This document shows positions 47,099 through 59,748 of a stretch of DNA of 64,000 nt, piece by piece. The notes below the pieces were generated by a model, which worked only from the letters and a program-made list of their open reading frames with translations, ran no database searches and was not told the origin of the DNA. The DNA is taken from contig JBOZIK010000001.1 in the NCBI GenBank assembly GCA_051453625.1, forward strand, positions 103,955,666-104,019,665. The letters are read 5' to 3'. Origin of the DNA: Welwitschia mirabilis (lineage: Eukaryota > Gnetophyta > Gnetopsida > Welwitschiales). Made by a program: the position numbers and the translations under genes. Positions within the stretch are counted from its first letter, which is position 1, and each line of letters starts with the position of its first letter.

Positions 47099-47380
47099 TT
47101 ATTTACAAAATAAATAAAGATCTTTTACCTGAGAAAGTAAATTGACGTTGTTAGACTTAAGCACATTGTATTTCTCTTTTAATACCTTCTTTTCTTTGGT
47201 AATAGACTTCACTGTTTTGTTCAACTCATTTATTCTCTTGACTAGCATTTTACACTTCTCATGCAACTCCTGACATGTGACTTCTAACTCATTTTCTTCT
47301 TCATTTATTATATCTAGATCATTGGGCATTAATGTGCTAGGAACATCCTTAAGAGTTGGTACAAAAGCCATTAAAGACAA
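47099..47380 (-). pseudogene. E2 gag-protease linker, coiled-coil region
   Basis: Open frame with a heptad-rich stretch (ELEVTCQELHEKCKMLVKRI, then NELNKTVKSITKEK and LKEKYNVLK). It lies between gag and protease, where Sirevirus-type copia elements usually have a long coiled coil. The 579-N gap precedes it. Confidence 0.65.
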
Positions 47381-47456
47381 CCTTCTATCTTTGTTTGATT
47401 CATGGTCCGAATAGTTTTCCTCATCCTCATCATTTTCATTGTTTCAAGTAGCCATG

Positions 47457-48035
47457 NNNNNNNNNNNNNNNNNNNNNNNNNNNNNNNNNNNNNNNNNNNN
47501 NNNNNNNNNNNNNNNNNNNNNNNNNNNNNNNNNNNNNNNNNNNNNNNNNNNNNNNNNNNNNNNNNNNNNNNNNNNNNNNNNNNNNNNNNNNNNNNNNNNN
47601 NNNNNNNNNNNNNNNNNNNNNNNNNNNNNNNNNNNNNNNNNNNNNNNNNNNNNNNNNNNNNNNNNNNNNNNNNNNNNNNNNNNNNNNNNNNNNNNNNNNN
47701 NNNNNNNNNNNNNNNNNNNNNNNNNNNNNNNNNNNNNNNNNNNNNNNNNNNNNNNNNNNNNNNNNNNNNNNNNNNNNNNNNNNNNNNNNNNNNNNNNNNN
47801 NNNNNNNNNNNNNNNNNNNNNNNNNNNNNNNNNNNNNNNNNNNNNNNNNNNNNNNNNNNNNNNNNNNNNNNNNNNNNNNNNNNNNNNNNNNNNNNNNNNN
47901 NNNNNNNNNNNNNNNNNNNNNNNNNNNNNNNNNNNNNNNNNNNNNNNNNNNNNNNNNNNNNNNNNNNNNNNNNNNNNNNNNNNNNNNNNNNNNNNNNNNN
48001 NNNNNNNNNNNNNNNNNNNNNNNNNNNNNNNNNNN
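47457..48035. other. Assembly gap, 579 N
   Basis: Within E2, between the basic end of gag and the coiled-coil linker. The zinc knuckle would be expected here. Confidence 0.95.
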
Positions 48036-48829
48036 CATTTCTACTTGATTCTCCTTCCTTTTTCTTCCTATGAAGAAATTTTTTGAATCTTCTGGCTAGA
48101 AGAGCCACTTCATCATCATCATCAAATTTCTCATTTCATCTGTTAGATCTATAGTCTTCCTGCACATATTTTTAAGAAATACCTTTTTTTATCTTTAACA
48201 AATTTGAGCTCATAGGTTTGTAGATTACTTTGAAGTTCTTCCAAATCCATTGCATTAATGTTTTTGCTTTCTTCAATGGTTGTCACCTTCAGTTCGAATC
48301 TCTTAGATAGTGATCTTAAGACTTTTCTTATCACCTTTCTTTTCTTCATGCATTCTCTGAGGCTTATCATTGAGTTCACAATATCTGTAAGTCTAGCAAA
48401 AAGTTCTTGCAAAGTTTTTTATTCATCCATATGAATATCTTCAAATTTAGACATGAGCATTTGGAGTGTATCTTATTTAACAGTTCAGGTTCTTTTATGT
48501 TCTATTTCAAGAATGTCCCAAGCTTCCTTAGCATGGTTATAGTTTACTATTCGCTTGAATTCATCTACACATACTACACAAACAATTGCATTAAGAGCAT
48601 GGGCATCTATGATGGTTTTTTCCTTGTTTGTGTCTTTCCATTAGTCTGGATTTGGGAACTATGATAGTGTTATCATTTGCATCATAGTATGACCCTTGTA
48701 AATAACTTCTTCTATGTCATCATCTAGATATCTAAGAAATATTCTCATCCTAGCTTTCTAATAAGCATAGTTCGACCCATCAAACATAGGTGAACACCCG
48801 GTTGAAAGACCATTAGAAGGATTATTCAT
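48036..48829 (-). pseudogene. E2 gag (copia UBN2 type)
   Basis: Starts MNNPSNGLSTGCSPMFDGSN at 48829, 53 bases after the primer site. It reads YAY.KARMRIFL, AHALNAIVCVVCVDEFKRIV, AKEAWDILEIEH, LMSKFEDIHMDE, LQELFARLTDIVNSMISLRE and FELKVTTIEESKNI, then ALLARRFKKFL before the gap. This is the classic order of the copia gag domain. The stop in YAY.KARM replaces an expected Trp codon (G-to-A). Confidence 0.9.
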
Positions 48830-48881
48830 TTTTAGGGTTATAAGGTTAATATTAGTTAAAATCTAATGTAGACTCAACTTA

Positions 48882-48893
48882 GCTCTGATACCA
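48882..48893 (-). other. E2 primer-binding site (tRNA-iMet)
   Basis: A perfect TGGTATCAGAGC on the minus strand, two bases after the 5' LTR end TATCA. Confidence 0.92.
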
Positions 48894-48895
48894 AA

Positions 48896-49996
48896 TGATA
48901 GGATCGAGAAGCACAAATTACTACTTTGATGAAAGTCAAATTTATAGTGGTTCAGGAAACTCCCCTACTCCACTCTCGATGATTAGCTTCTCTCAATCTA
49001 GATCTTGGATCTCTGTTACTCCAACAGGTATTCTAGGTTCACCTGTAACCTTTACAAATGGACTTTTCCAGGATAAGTCTCAATCTTTAGAATGGAATTT
49101 TCAAGGCTTAGTCTTAACCTATAGCATGGACTTTTCAAGGCTTAATCTTAGCCTTTAGAAAATAGGGTAGTGATTGCAATGATGCCTCAATAGCATAGAT
49201 ATCACTCGTTCTGAAAATAGTATAATAGATGGAGCTCTCCTCCTATAGAAGTACAACCAAGTATGCTAAAAGTAGATACCCTCCAGTTAACAATGTAGAT
49301 GTCAAGATACTACAATGATAACAATGTCAATTCCAAAAGATTAATTAGTCATTTATAACTTAGATATTTATAATGAAAGGATATTAGGGTTTACTACATT
49401 TTAATTGTGCCTCCAATGGATATAAACCACTAGAAAATGGCTAACTAATAGCTAGATAATGGATACATAATGTTCAGAAAAATTTCTTTTCCACTCCGTC
49501 CGGTCGACCCCACAAAAATCCAATTAACTCCATGTGGTGTCATAAGTTACACAGGTTACCTGAGGAAAAGATTTAGTCATCCTAATTTTTTGTGCCTCCC
49601 TGTTCAGTCAAGCCCATCTAAATTTGGTCGATCCCAGTCCAGTCAACCCCATCCTAGATCCAATTGACCTTTTATCTCTCAGTCTAGGAAAATTGTCTGT
49701 TAGGTTCTCAAATCTAGTTGACCCCATGAAAGTCCTGTCGATCCCTTAGCATTTGGTTTAGGTACACTAATTCTCTAAGTTATAGATCTAGTTGATTCCA
49801 TCAAAATCTAGTTAACCCCTCAAAATGCAGTCCTTTTTCTTTTGGCAGCTTCAGGTGTGGTTAACCCCTGAAGCTGTTAAAAGACATTAGTTTGACATTA
49901 ACCTGTAAAAACCTTAATATCTTCTCCACAAAATATATAACATTGGCTATACAAAAGACATTAGTTTAACATTAATTAGTAAAACATAGTCCAACA
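48896..49996 (-). repeat. E2 5' LTR (1101 bp)
   Basis: Starts TGTTGGACTATG at 49996 and ends TATCA at 48896. U3 carries the GTCGAC-type cluster at about 49495-49870 (perfect GGTCGACC at 49502). TATAAATA follows at 49363-49373. It pairs with 42193-44079. Confidence 0.92.
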
Positions 49997-50450
49997 AAAT
50001 CTATCCCATCCTTAATGGAAGGATTATAAAGAATACATGACTAAAGTTTTAGTAATCTCCTTGTACAATGGTTTAACAAACTTTTAATTGAACTAAAGTA
50101 AGCTATGTATAGGCCAAATTAGGCTTATAAATTAAGGTTTCTAAGGCCTAATGAAGTTTCTCTTTAGAGTGCCCACAGTATAATGGGATTATTCTTTTAG
50201 TCATGAAACCAAATTGAGGGATCTCTCTTAGAAAATATTCTTCATTTATTAAATGACTTTGAAAATGACCCAAATATATTTCTTATTGTATGAAGGCTCA
50301 AGAACATAAGTATAAACACATTCTGCATATAGTAACTAGTTTCATCACGCTTAGAACTAGTTCCACCACCAAAGATGCTTGATATACCTCCATCCTCTAT
50401 CACAATACTTCATATGATGCTAATGTTCTCTAAAATAATAGTTGTTTACA
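49997..50450. other. Unassigned stretch right of E2
   Basis: Between the E2 LTR and the gypsy Z LTR. Nothing recognised on either strand. Confidence 0.5.
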
Positions 50451-51480
50451 TGAAAAAATTGACATTCCAAGTAAGTATTTTAATAAGTTTGCATTAGTAC
50501 AGATATTGAACTAGTTGTTTTATCATAAGATGATTTCTTCTGCTCTTATCATCATGTTTCATAAAATTATGAACTTTTCTAGAACATTTTCAGAATTATT
50601 ACTACCTTCTAAAAGACATATTATGAATTGAATAAGATCCATTTAAAAAAGTTGATGCCACCATCTAGGTCATTGACGTTGCTAGTCTTTCAGGGAAAAA
50701 TTAGTTGATTCTTATGTTCTTATATATTTTTGGAAATTTCATCATATTACACTTGTGGGCTCAGTCAAATGATAAATTATATTTAACATTTAACTTTAAT
50801 GACACATGTCAAAAGCACAAAATGATATGTTGCAATGACAGATGGCAACAATGACTATAATTACATGGAATAGACATGATATGGTATTTAGTAGAAGATC
50901 CATAATAAATCCTCTATTAAGGCTATATGCTAAATTTTATAACCTCCTTCTAATGTAACTATCCAAAAGTATAACCCTCCTTTTATAATGATCACTGATC
51001 ACATCACGACAAAGCTCTCCATGCCTTTCCTCGTCTATAAAGGGGCCTTAATCCCTCATCGAAAAAAATCTTTGGTTGGAAAAACATGGTGAGAATACTT
51101 AGAATGTCAAGCCGTCATGGCTTTTTGAGCACCTTCCTTATAAGTGAACTTATTTCAAGGCTGGTTTGAGGACTCTATTGAGTTTCATCTTACTCCTTTA
51201 ATGCAATGTAATTTTTTAGTCTTTAATACAAGAATAAGTTGTTTATTCTTTTATTACTAGTGTACATTAACATGGTACTAGTAATATTTATGTGATGCTA
51301 TTTCTTGTTTAAATATTAAAGTAGTTATTAATTCTTCCATTTCTATTGCATGTTAAAAAGGTACTTTTAATCCTTAGATGAGACTACACTGAGCTTATGC
51401 TTTAGGAATATTACAAGATATTGTTAGAATAAAGGAGTGTTATTGGACAAAATGAGCTAGACCTTTAGAGCATGTTCATT
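50451..51480 (+). repeat. gypsy Z 5' LTR (right end approximate)
   Basis: Starts GTTGTTTACATG. It includes a TATA box CTATAAAGGGG (51035-51045) followed by a GGCCTTAATCCCTCATC start-site-like region typical of gypsy LTRs. A possible worn primer site, TGTCACCATCC, lies near 51498. Confidence 0.55.
51035..51042 (+). promoter_or_regulatory. gypsy Z LTR TATA box
   Basis: CTATAAAG inside the left LTR, followed by GGGGCCTTAATCCC. This is one of the best-preserved core promoters in the window. Confidence 0.6.
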
Positions 51481-52249
51481 TTCCTATGTCACCATCCAAA
51501 TTTTACCACAATTCTTAAAACTCAATTTTACTTTTCGTTTTGATTTTTATTGCAAGACTGTAATTATTATATTACATTTGCTAAGCTTATTAAAATTATT
51601 CCTATGGAAGAACAATACTAGATACTTACTAGTTTATTTGATGTTTATGTTTTACTATAATAAATAATAATATTTTATACTGAATAGATTTTTTGTGTCA
51701 TTGATAAGGATATTAGCATAGTATCTAGCTTCTCAAAAGTGCATAATCTATCTCCTTGCAATTTTTTTTAGTTTATTTTTTATTTTTCTAGTGATTCGTA
51801 CTGGTTCTCTTCTAATGAAACCTGAACTGGTTTCTTTTCTTTTCCTTTCATGTATTCATTTTCTTTATTTTCTTTCCAATGATGGGTACTCATCCTTTTT
51901 TAATGAAACATGAATTAGTTCAATTTTTGAGTTTTTTTCCTTTTTTTTAATCTAATATTAAAATTCATATTTATATCTCATATTCTGTGCTATAGGTCTA
52001 ACGATTTCTTTTACATGTTACAGCCAAAACCAAGATTGCAAAAAGGTGAAAATCTAAATTGAAACTCTAGTATTATGTGTTTTGTATTTTGTATTTTATA
52101 TAATTTTTTTAGTAAATTATTTTAGTTTTTATTCTATTTTTATAAATTCTAATAAAATTCTAAAATGAAGAACATTTAGGTCTTTTTTTAAAGTTTATTT
52201 TTCAAGTTATAGACATTTTTAATTTTTGCTATATTTTTCTAAGACCTTG

Positions 52250-53547
52250 TGTTGAGAACCCATTATCATTGATTAATTTAATGAGTTTTTGTAAGTTAAT
52301 CTTTTGTGCAAGTAACTTCCAGCACCAGGCAATTGACATATGAGATCGAGTGACCGAATGATCAAGAACTATCATACTCCTTAAGAAGTGGGCGACTGCA
52401 CATGACTTACTGGGCGACTGAACTAAGGCAACATAAAGAAGACTGATTAACACATGGGTGACCACTATCCTCACACAGGTGACCGCATTTCACTTAGTCT
52501 GATCAAATCTGATAGCAGTACAGTGACCAAACTCTTTCATATGAGTGACCGGAACACACGCAGTGAAATCCAATCTGATAGAAAGATGGGCGACCGAAGA
52601 TATTCATACAGGTGACCTCACGACATGCAATAAGAATCTATTTGATAGTAGTATGGGTGACCGATAGTTACTATACAGACGACCACATGATAATCAGTAG
52701 AACATGAACCGGATGACATCAGGCCGACTACATAAAATGAGATCGAGCGACCACATTCTACCAGGAATCTCCTCTCATAAGGTTGACCGGGTAGAAATGC
52801 TAAGGGTGACCTAAGTAAGGGCGACTAAGTATTTTTCATGAGGGTGACCGAATTTGCATCATATCCTATACTGAGAAATCTACAATAAGCAAGGGCGACT
52901 GAACATTAGAATAAGGGCAACCACATTTACAGTTAACTGAAAATAATGATGGGGCAACTATGCAATAGAAAAATGTAACCATTATGAACACAATGGTTTA
53001 TTAGCAAAAGCGTGATGGTTCTTTAGAAAATCGCAACAGTTCATTTCCTTTTGAGGAAACGGTTATATGTTATATATTTAAGTATAAAATCTTTCCTCTA
53101 ATCACTAGAANNNNNNNNNNGTCAAATCTAAGATTGAATAAGCACTAATATACTTTCTACTAGCACATCTGAACATTCTAAAAAGCTTAGATTTCTATTG
53201 TACTTGCATCATAGCATTTTCTTAAAAAAAAGATTGATGTATCATAGAGATTACATCTGTGTAGTATTGCATCCTTCTCTCTTTCATTTATTCTTGGTTG
53301 AGGATAAGCCATAAAATCCTCATTGGTTATGAAAGGTTACTTGGTGATCGTGAAAACCATTCTTGAAAGTGAATGTATTCCAACTAGGACAAGGAGTCTA
53401 CAAAGCTGAAAGGTGGTGTCTATCCACCATTAAATACCTTGTTTTAGTATTGCTTTATACTCATTATTTTTGCAAATCGTGTAGAACAAGGAGATAGAAC
53501 TTTAAAAGTCCTATTCACCCCTCTCTAGGGTCGATCCTCAACTATCA
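52250..53547 (+). repeat. Solo copia LTR with GGGYGACCG motif cluster
   Basis: About 1.3 kb starting TGTTGAGAACC and ending CTCAACTATCA, flanked by CCTTG (52245-52249) and CCTTA (53548-53552), a near-perfect 5-bp duplication. U3 (about 52340-52930) holds roughly 20 variants of GGGCGACCGA. TATATATTTAAG follows at 53071. The U5 end CTATTCACCCCTCTCTAGGG is characteristic of Sirevirus-type copia LTRs. No internal region or partner adjoins it, so it arose by LTR-LTR recombination. A 10-N gap lies at 53111-53120. Confidence 0.85.
53071..53078 (+). promoter_or_regulatory. Solo LTR TATA box
   Basis: TATATATT about 140 bases downstream of the motif cluster in the solo LTR. An alternative TATAAAA lies at 53083. 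Confidence 0.5.
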
Positions 53548-53552
53548 CCTTA

Positions 53553-55270
53553 TAATGTGAAAGATTTTGCATAGCCTTGAATATAACCTACCCTTTTCTT
53601 AAGCCATTCTACCTCTAAACACTAATGTTGTCATCTTTCCTAATTAATGACATTGGCCTTTTTGCTTAGAACCATCTTAGATTTTGCATTGAACCTCTTC
53701 TCACTTCTCTAAACTTTTTCTGATATCAAGTCTCCTCTAAAATCTCAAAAATTTATGATAACGTGACCCTATAGTTAAATTTATAGCCTATTTTCTAAAG
53801 CTTGACATAACTCAAGAACATAATTCCTTTAGTAAACTATACAAAATACCTTTCAAACCCTAATTTATCTATGAAAATTTCTTTAAACTTATAGATTATT
53901 TTGATACTTGGTGGACCTTTGGATAATATATTTAAAGCCTAGAATGCCCTTCACATACAAATCAACCTCGTTATCCTAAATTTGAAAAGCCTTATTTTTT
54001 ACAAGAGCAGTTTGACTATATGCCTTTCACTGCTTCTTATACTTCTTTACCCTTTAATTATTATCCTTCATATTCCTACACACAACAACCTTCTTCATCT
54101 ACCTTGTTATAGGAATCATTGAGAAAATTCATGGACATCTAAACCTAGATTAACTATGATTAAATCCAAATTAACCATGACCATGAAAAAATACTTAAAA
54201 AACACTCGTTTTCCTTAACCAAGATTAAGCAAAGTTTTGAAATCCATATCTAACTTCTCTAACAAATTTTCTTCTTTTTAAATCACATTGATCTTGAAAA
54301 CCAACTTGAGCGTAACCAACAAGAAGTGGAAGAGCTTATTACATTCTATAAACCTAATAATCTTGAAAAATTTGAAAGGATTGATAGTAGTATAGTCGAT
54401 GATACCCAAGTCATATTATTTAAAGATAAGGAAGAAACTAATGAGGAAATAAATGAGGACCTTAAGTTTAAAAATGCATTATAGAGTGAATGATTATTTA
54501 TAAGAAGGTTATACTTTAAAGTACAATTAAACATATTAGATGATGAGCAATTAGTAGAAAATGAGTAACTATTTAAGAAAGGCTACAAATTTGAGAGTTA
54601 TACAACTAAGATTGAATCAATACATGACATTAATGAGAAGGAAAACATCAAAGGAAAAAGCAACTTTATTTAAATCACAACCATTGTTTCTGATACAATC
54701 ACATAAGGAAGAATTGCCTAGCAATCATAATGAAAACATTACCAAGCCCATACATGATTCATCCTTTGAAAAAACTTTTCCTTTTTTTCGAAAACTTTTT
54801 GACCTAACCATTTCAACTTGATTTTTATCTTCTAAGAAAAACTCAAGCTCTAATGAAGAAGATGAACCCTCTTCAGATTTAAAACCATTTTTTGATTATC
54901 TTCTTAGTAAACATTCATGTTATCTAATGGTCTTCAACTCACTTTTGCCTTCATCTCAAAATGATATCTTCCATTAATTGTTAGATAAACATGAATAGGC
55001 TAAAGGATGAACTATTTTCTACTTTGAATGCCTAAAATTTACAACTTGTATTAATGTTCTCCCTTATTTTATAGATTCATGCATAAAAACTTACAAGGAC
55101 TCTCTCCTAGTTCAAAATGCTTTACATAATTTTGATTCATCTAGCCTTTGGATTCATTACCTTCTTAAGCCTTCTTACATGCACTATCTTGGAAAACCTC
55201 TTTCAAAATTTTTATTTTTTATTTTATTATTTTATATTAGATTTTTATTTTAGGATCGATTTTTCTTTTA
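53553..55270 (+). pseudogene. Coding-like remnant in gypsy Z, unidentified
   Basis: Plus-strand fragments with non-random composition: KPYFLQEQFDYMPFTASYTS followed by a Tyr/Pro/Ser/Gln-rich run (near 54.0 kb), IDLENQLERNQQEVEELITF (near 54.29 kb), an acidic stretch, SSSNEEDEPSSDLKPFFDYL (near 54.85 kb) and WIHYLLKPSYMHYLG (near 55.15 kb). This could be the gag C-terminal or spacer region of a gypsy element, but I cannot name the family. Stops and shifts throughout. Confidence 0.35.
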
Positions 55271-56550
55271 GGCTAGATTTAATTATAAAAAGATAAAAAC
55301 ATTTGTACTTGATGTTTTTTCTTGGCTAAAACCACTTAAGCACTACCACATTTACAATCATCATCTTAAATGTTTTCATTTAGGAAATCCCAAATATCAC
55401 CCATAACATAAAATAAATCATCATTTCCTTAAACCTCATCATCCACACCCTATAGTTTGGCATCATTTAATAAAACTCACTAACCACCTTTCTTTCCATT
55501 TATCTATGAATTCTTAAGACTTAATAATCTTGGTTAATGACCCATAACAAATAAATCATTAACAAGTGATCACATTGTGATTATAAACTAGGTAGAATTT
55601 AAGTTTACTTGTACTTTTTAAGAAATGTTTTAATATAATGGCCATTGTCTTAGGCATTTTTATCTTCTGCATTTATAGGTATTTGAATTAGTTTTCATTT
55701 TTATTTCCATGAAATTCATATAAAAGATCTAGTCTTAATGATTTTCATCATGTGGTATAACCTTTCATCCCATTCCTATTCTATTCATTCATCATTGAAT
55801 TCAACTTGCAACATCAAAAATTATCATTGCAACTGATAAATCATTTCATAAAATATTACCTATAGAATCCTAAAACACCTAGTTCCATCACTAGTCCTTA
55901 CTAGCATTGCTTCCATTTTTTAAATTCCACCTTCAAACTCTACTATAACTAACTCATCTCATTTATAGTTTTTTCAAATTTTTAGTCCCTAGTAAAATTA
56001 TCTAGAAACTAACTATAATTCATTTCCAATCATCATATTTCATTTTCACCTTCATTTCCATTTTCCTCATCTTTACAAAAATCATAATTGTCAGAGCAAG
56101 TGATTGATTATTACTTCTAAGAGTATCTTACTTTTTGCATTTTCTTGTGCATTGCATTATAATCTATTTTAGCATATTTCACATGATAGCTTAAAATTTT
56201 TAGCATTATATTTTTTTTGTAAATTTTGCTTTCATCAAAATAATTTTCTATCCTATTGTATGAAAAGCCACATAATATAAAATTTTCTTTTCAAATACTT
56301 TGACTTATTCTCAAAAGCTTTATATTAAATTTTCTATCTCTTTGACTTTAAGAATAAAGTTTAGTTTTTATTAGGAGGTACAGCATCCATTTTTTATAAA
56401 AAATTTTAAACTTTAATGGCTTATTTTTCAAAATTAATCAAAAAAATTTTTAAACTTATGTTATTTTTATATTTTAATATTTCATTAATCTATTTTTTAT
56501 ATTAATCATTTCTTCACCAATATTTTGCTAAGAGACTAGAAAAAGTCTAG
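55271..56550. other. gypsy Z 3' noncoding region
   Basis: AT-rich, no protein recognised. It runs into the 3' end signature at 56530-56558. Confidence 0.5.
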
Positions 56551-56815
56551 TTAATAGGTGTGTTTACACACAAAAATTCACATTTCAAGGAAGTATATTT
56601 GATCAATTTTGCATTTGAAAAGATATTAAATGAGTAATTTTATCATAAAATGATGTTTTCTACCCTTGTTTTCAATTTCATGAAATTATGAACTTTTCCA
56701 TAACATTTTTAGGATTATTTCTACCTTTTTAAAGACACTTGTAAATTGAAAAAGTTCCATCAAAAAAGCCGACATTGCCATCCAAATCATCAACTCCACT
56801 GATATTAGCTATTAA

Positions 56816-57560
56816 AATATCAATCCTTTAAATCCTACAAAGCATTAAAGGAATAAATCTAAGAAATAAATATGAAAAATCATTCAAGATATATAATTGC
56901 ATAACTAGTAATTTTAACTAAATTAGATATGAGAAGTAAAGTAAATTCAATTACAAATCAAATCACATTCACTAACGATGTAACCATTACAAAGAGTACC
57001 ATGTCAGAGATCAACATCTAAAGTAATACATGATGGATGCCATATGAATAAGTCATTTTTCATACTTTAAGAGGAAGAAAGGAGCTTAGAACCTTATGAT
57101 GATGTAAGCCCTCATCATAGAAAATGGTAGAGTTCTCATGGATGATGATGAATAACACTTTAATGATGGTAGATTATAAGCTACATGATCAAGTGATATA
57201 TTAAATATGAAGGATGATTAATGCTTTAGATAATCTATTCCTTTATAACTCTCCTTAGGTCTGAAGATATCTATTGATTCATTATCATTATTAATATATG
57301 AATAGTAATAGATCTCCCCAGGTGGTAGGATATAGATATTTGATCCTTAGTCTTCCTAGATTAGTTTTGTACAAGGATACAAGGCTAATATTTCAACTTA
57401 TCATATGTTTTATTTATCCTCCTTCACAAAATCTACTTAGCCCTAGAACATTAGTCGCATGAGTAGTTCACATAATAATGCTAGTCTCTTTAGCCATCTT
57501 TGCTCTAAAGAAGCAAAGGGAACTCAGGATGATTTATAAATAAAATATTGAAAGTCCTCC
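56816..57560 (+). repeat. Dispersed repeat family Y, copy 3
   Basis: Matches the copies near 39.2-41.2 kb in the same orientation and 60.8-61.35 kb in reverse. Shared marks are CAAAGCATTAAAGGAAT, the TTAGAACCTTATGATGATG and AAGCCCTCATCATAG box (57085-57120), and AATAGATCTCCCCAGG. It starts abruptly at the truncated Z LTR. Confidence 0.55.
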
Positions 57561-59740
57561 TTCTTAATAATAATTTTGGTAACTAATAAATAAGCATGGT
57601 TAGTACTAAATTAATGATAAATATGATATTATATCCTTGAAATATATTAATTTACTAAGGTTTAACATCAAATTAAAAAAAATCTATGTGTAAATAAATA
57701 GTATTATGAGTAACATGTTTTAATAATTTAGATTAAATACATGTAACTAGGTGTGAGATATCATTCAATACTATGTTTAATCTTGAAATTCCATGAGTAA
57801 TTTAAAGTTGATAAATATAATGATCTAAAACCTTAAGCAAAAAACAAAATTCCCACATCAAAATTTCATCTCATTTTCCATTCATTTCCCAAAGTTTAAT
57901 CTTGGCTTCTAAAATCTTAATTCTTAATGGCATGTCAAGTCTTGTTAAAATAAATACAAATCTAAAATTTGGACATGATTCATGGCCATACCAATATCAA
58001 TCATTATTTTCTAAAACTTGATCAAGTTCTAAGATTTACTATTTCTTCTATAAAAATATTCATCATAAATCTTTACTATGCATCAAATCTACCTAAACTA
58101 GAGTTAATCCTTCATTCTTATAAGCCCATTAAGATCTTATTGATTTATATCTAACTAGTTTAATTAGTGTCACCATTATATTTACTCATTCCACTATCCT
58201 TTTATTGTATAGCACTCTTAGCTAAAGCCACCATTTTAGGAAAATATAGAGAATTTATTGTAAAGGATGCGTTTAGACAGTTTCTATAGTAGCATGCCAC
58301 TATTTATGTAGAAAAGATGGAGATATGTGGACTGGGCTACTTGATGTTAGCAAAAGTAGAAAAACATGCCTTATAGGATAGGGAAAGAGTAATATTCCAA
58401 CATTTTTTTGCTGCATGGAGTCAAAGAAGAAGCAAAGAATCAAAAGGCAAATAAGGAAATCCATGAGTTCTTTCTCTTAGAGTCAAAGTTGTTAAAATTT
58501 TTGCCACTCCTACTTTTTATAGATTCTTAGGCCTTATCAACGTTGATTTTTATTCTATGTTTTTTATAGATATTTATCATTATTGTATGACAAGCTTGAT
58601 ATGCAATATGGCTCTGATATAAAAGGTGCACTTCCTTCTAAGTACTTATTTAAAAATCAATTAGCCTTATTTAGGTTAATCATTAAGAATATGTATTCTT
58701 CATCTTATGTCTTAAATGCCTACTCTCCTTTCCTATCTCTCATTTTTATTATTAAAAATGAGAAGATATTTAATATATGTAAGTTTATCTTTTATGTACT
58801 TAAATAAAAAAGGGAAAATACTAAAAATATTCTCCTCCCAATACTTTAATTTATTAATTATGGTAATTTTTTTCATTTAAAGGGGTGGAATGAGAAAGTC
58901 ATAGATCACATTTTTTATAGAAAAGTTATAAGTGTAAAGACTTATAACTAACCAAATTAGATTTTAAGAGAAAAAGTGAAATCATTCAAGGATCAACAAG
59001 AAAAAGAAAAATAAAAAGAATAAAAGGAGCAAGGCCACCACCAGATCCACCTTAACAAAGATTAAGGACTTAAACTCCTACTTCCTCCCATCCTAACAAA
59101 AATACAGTGCATTAAGATAGTTCCTAGAAGTTAGAGTAAAATGAATTCAAAGACTCTAGAAGAGAATGAGGAACTTATAGGGAGGTAATACATATATTAA
59201 TGAGCTCCAAATGATCCTTATCACTAGGGAAAAGAGGAGGCCTTATCTTAGGAGGTATTCTATTAGAAGGTCTTATTATATTTAATGTTTACTTTCTTAT
59301 TTTTTCTATCTTTTCTTCCTATCTTCTTGTTTTCGTCTCACCACATGTACTAATTTTCATGCTAAGTAATATAAATATGCATTTTTTAATATGTAATATG
59401 GTTTTATGTGCTATTTTCTAACTTAAATATTGAGGAAAATTTGTAGATTAGTTAGAGGTGAAGATAACATATTTTCTTTGCTTAGAAATTTCTTGAAATT
59501 GAAAAATTACAACTAATATAACACTTTTAAGGATGGAAAATTTTCTTTTAACTTTATAATTCTTGTTGATTTTGATATATGAAATTTATATGAGTGTTAA
59601 TTAAGATTTACAAACTCATTGGTTCCCATAATTTCAATTATTACAAAATTTTTAATTTGTTGGATAGCCTTTATGACTTCACATTATTTACTATTTTCTA
59701 CATTATTTAATATTTTCTAAGGGACTATAAAATGGCTAGT
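57561..59740. other. Decayed stretch upstream of gypsy 3' end W
   Basis: No clear protein. A plus-strand frame at 58583-58807 (YDKLDMQYGSDIKGALPSKY...) has some coding-like character and might be part of a gypsy element whose 3' end follows at 59.72 kb. Family not recognised. Confidence 0.4.
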
Positions 59741-59748
59741 TAAAGGGG

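Larger units (their letters stand above)
42193..49996 (-). mobile_element. E2: copia-derived LTR element with gag, protease and accessory ORF, no RT
   Basis: Minus-strand element. Order: 5' LTR (48896-49996), tRNA-iMet primer site, gag (48829 down), coiled-coil region, protease (46.76-46.48 kb), U3-like motif cluster and TATA (46262-46027), accessory ORF (45967-44843), purine tract (44080-44091) and 3' LTR (about 42193-44079). Integrase, RT and RNase H are absent, though part could lie in the 579-N gap at 47457-48035, which falls within gag and is too early for RT. The left LTR end is uncertain by about 15 bases, and no target duplication was confirmed. Confidence 0.85.
50451..56815 (+). mobile_element. 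Ty3/gypsy remnant Z, plus strand
   Basis: The first 255 bases of a left LTR (50451-50705) match 56559-56815, which follows a typical gypsy 3' end (AAGAGACTAGAAAAAGTCTAG, then TTAATAGG). The right LTR is cut after about 257 bases, where family Y begins. The internal region contains a solo copia LTR (52250-53547) and coding-like fragments at 53.9-55.2 kb. No RT or integrase was seen, so Z is internally deleted or non-autonomous. Confidence 0.6.
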
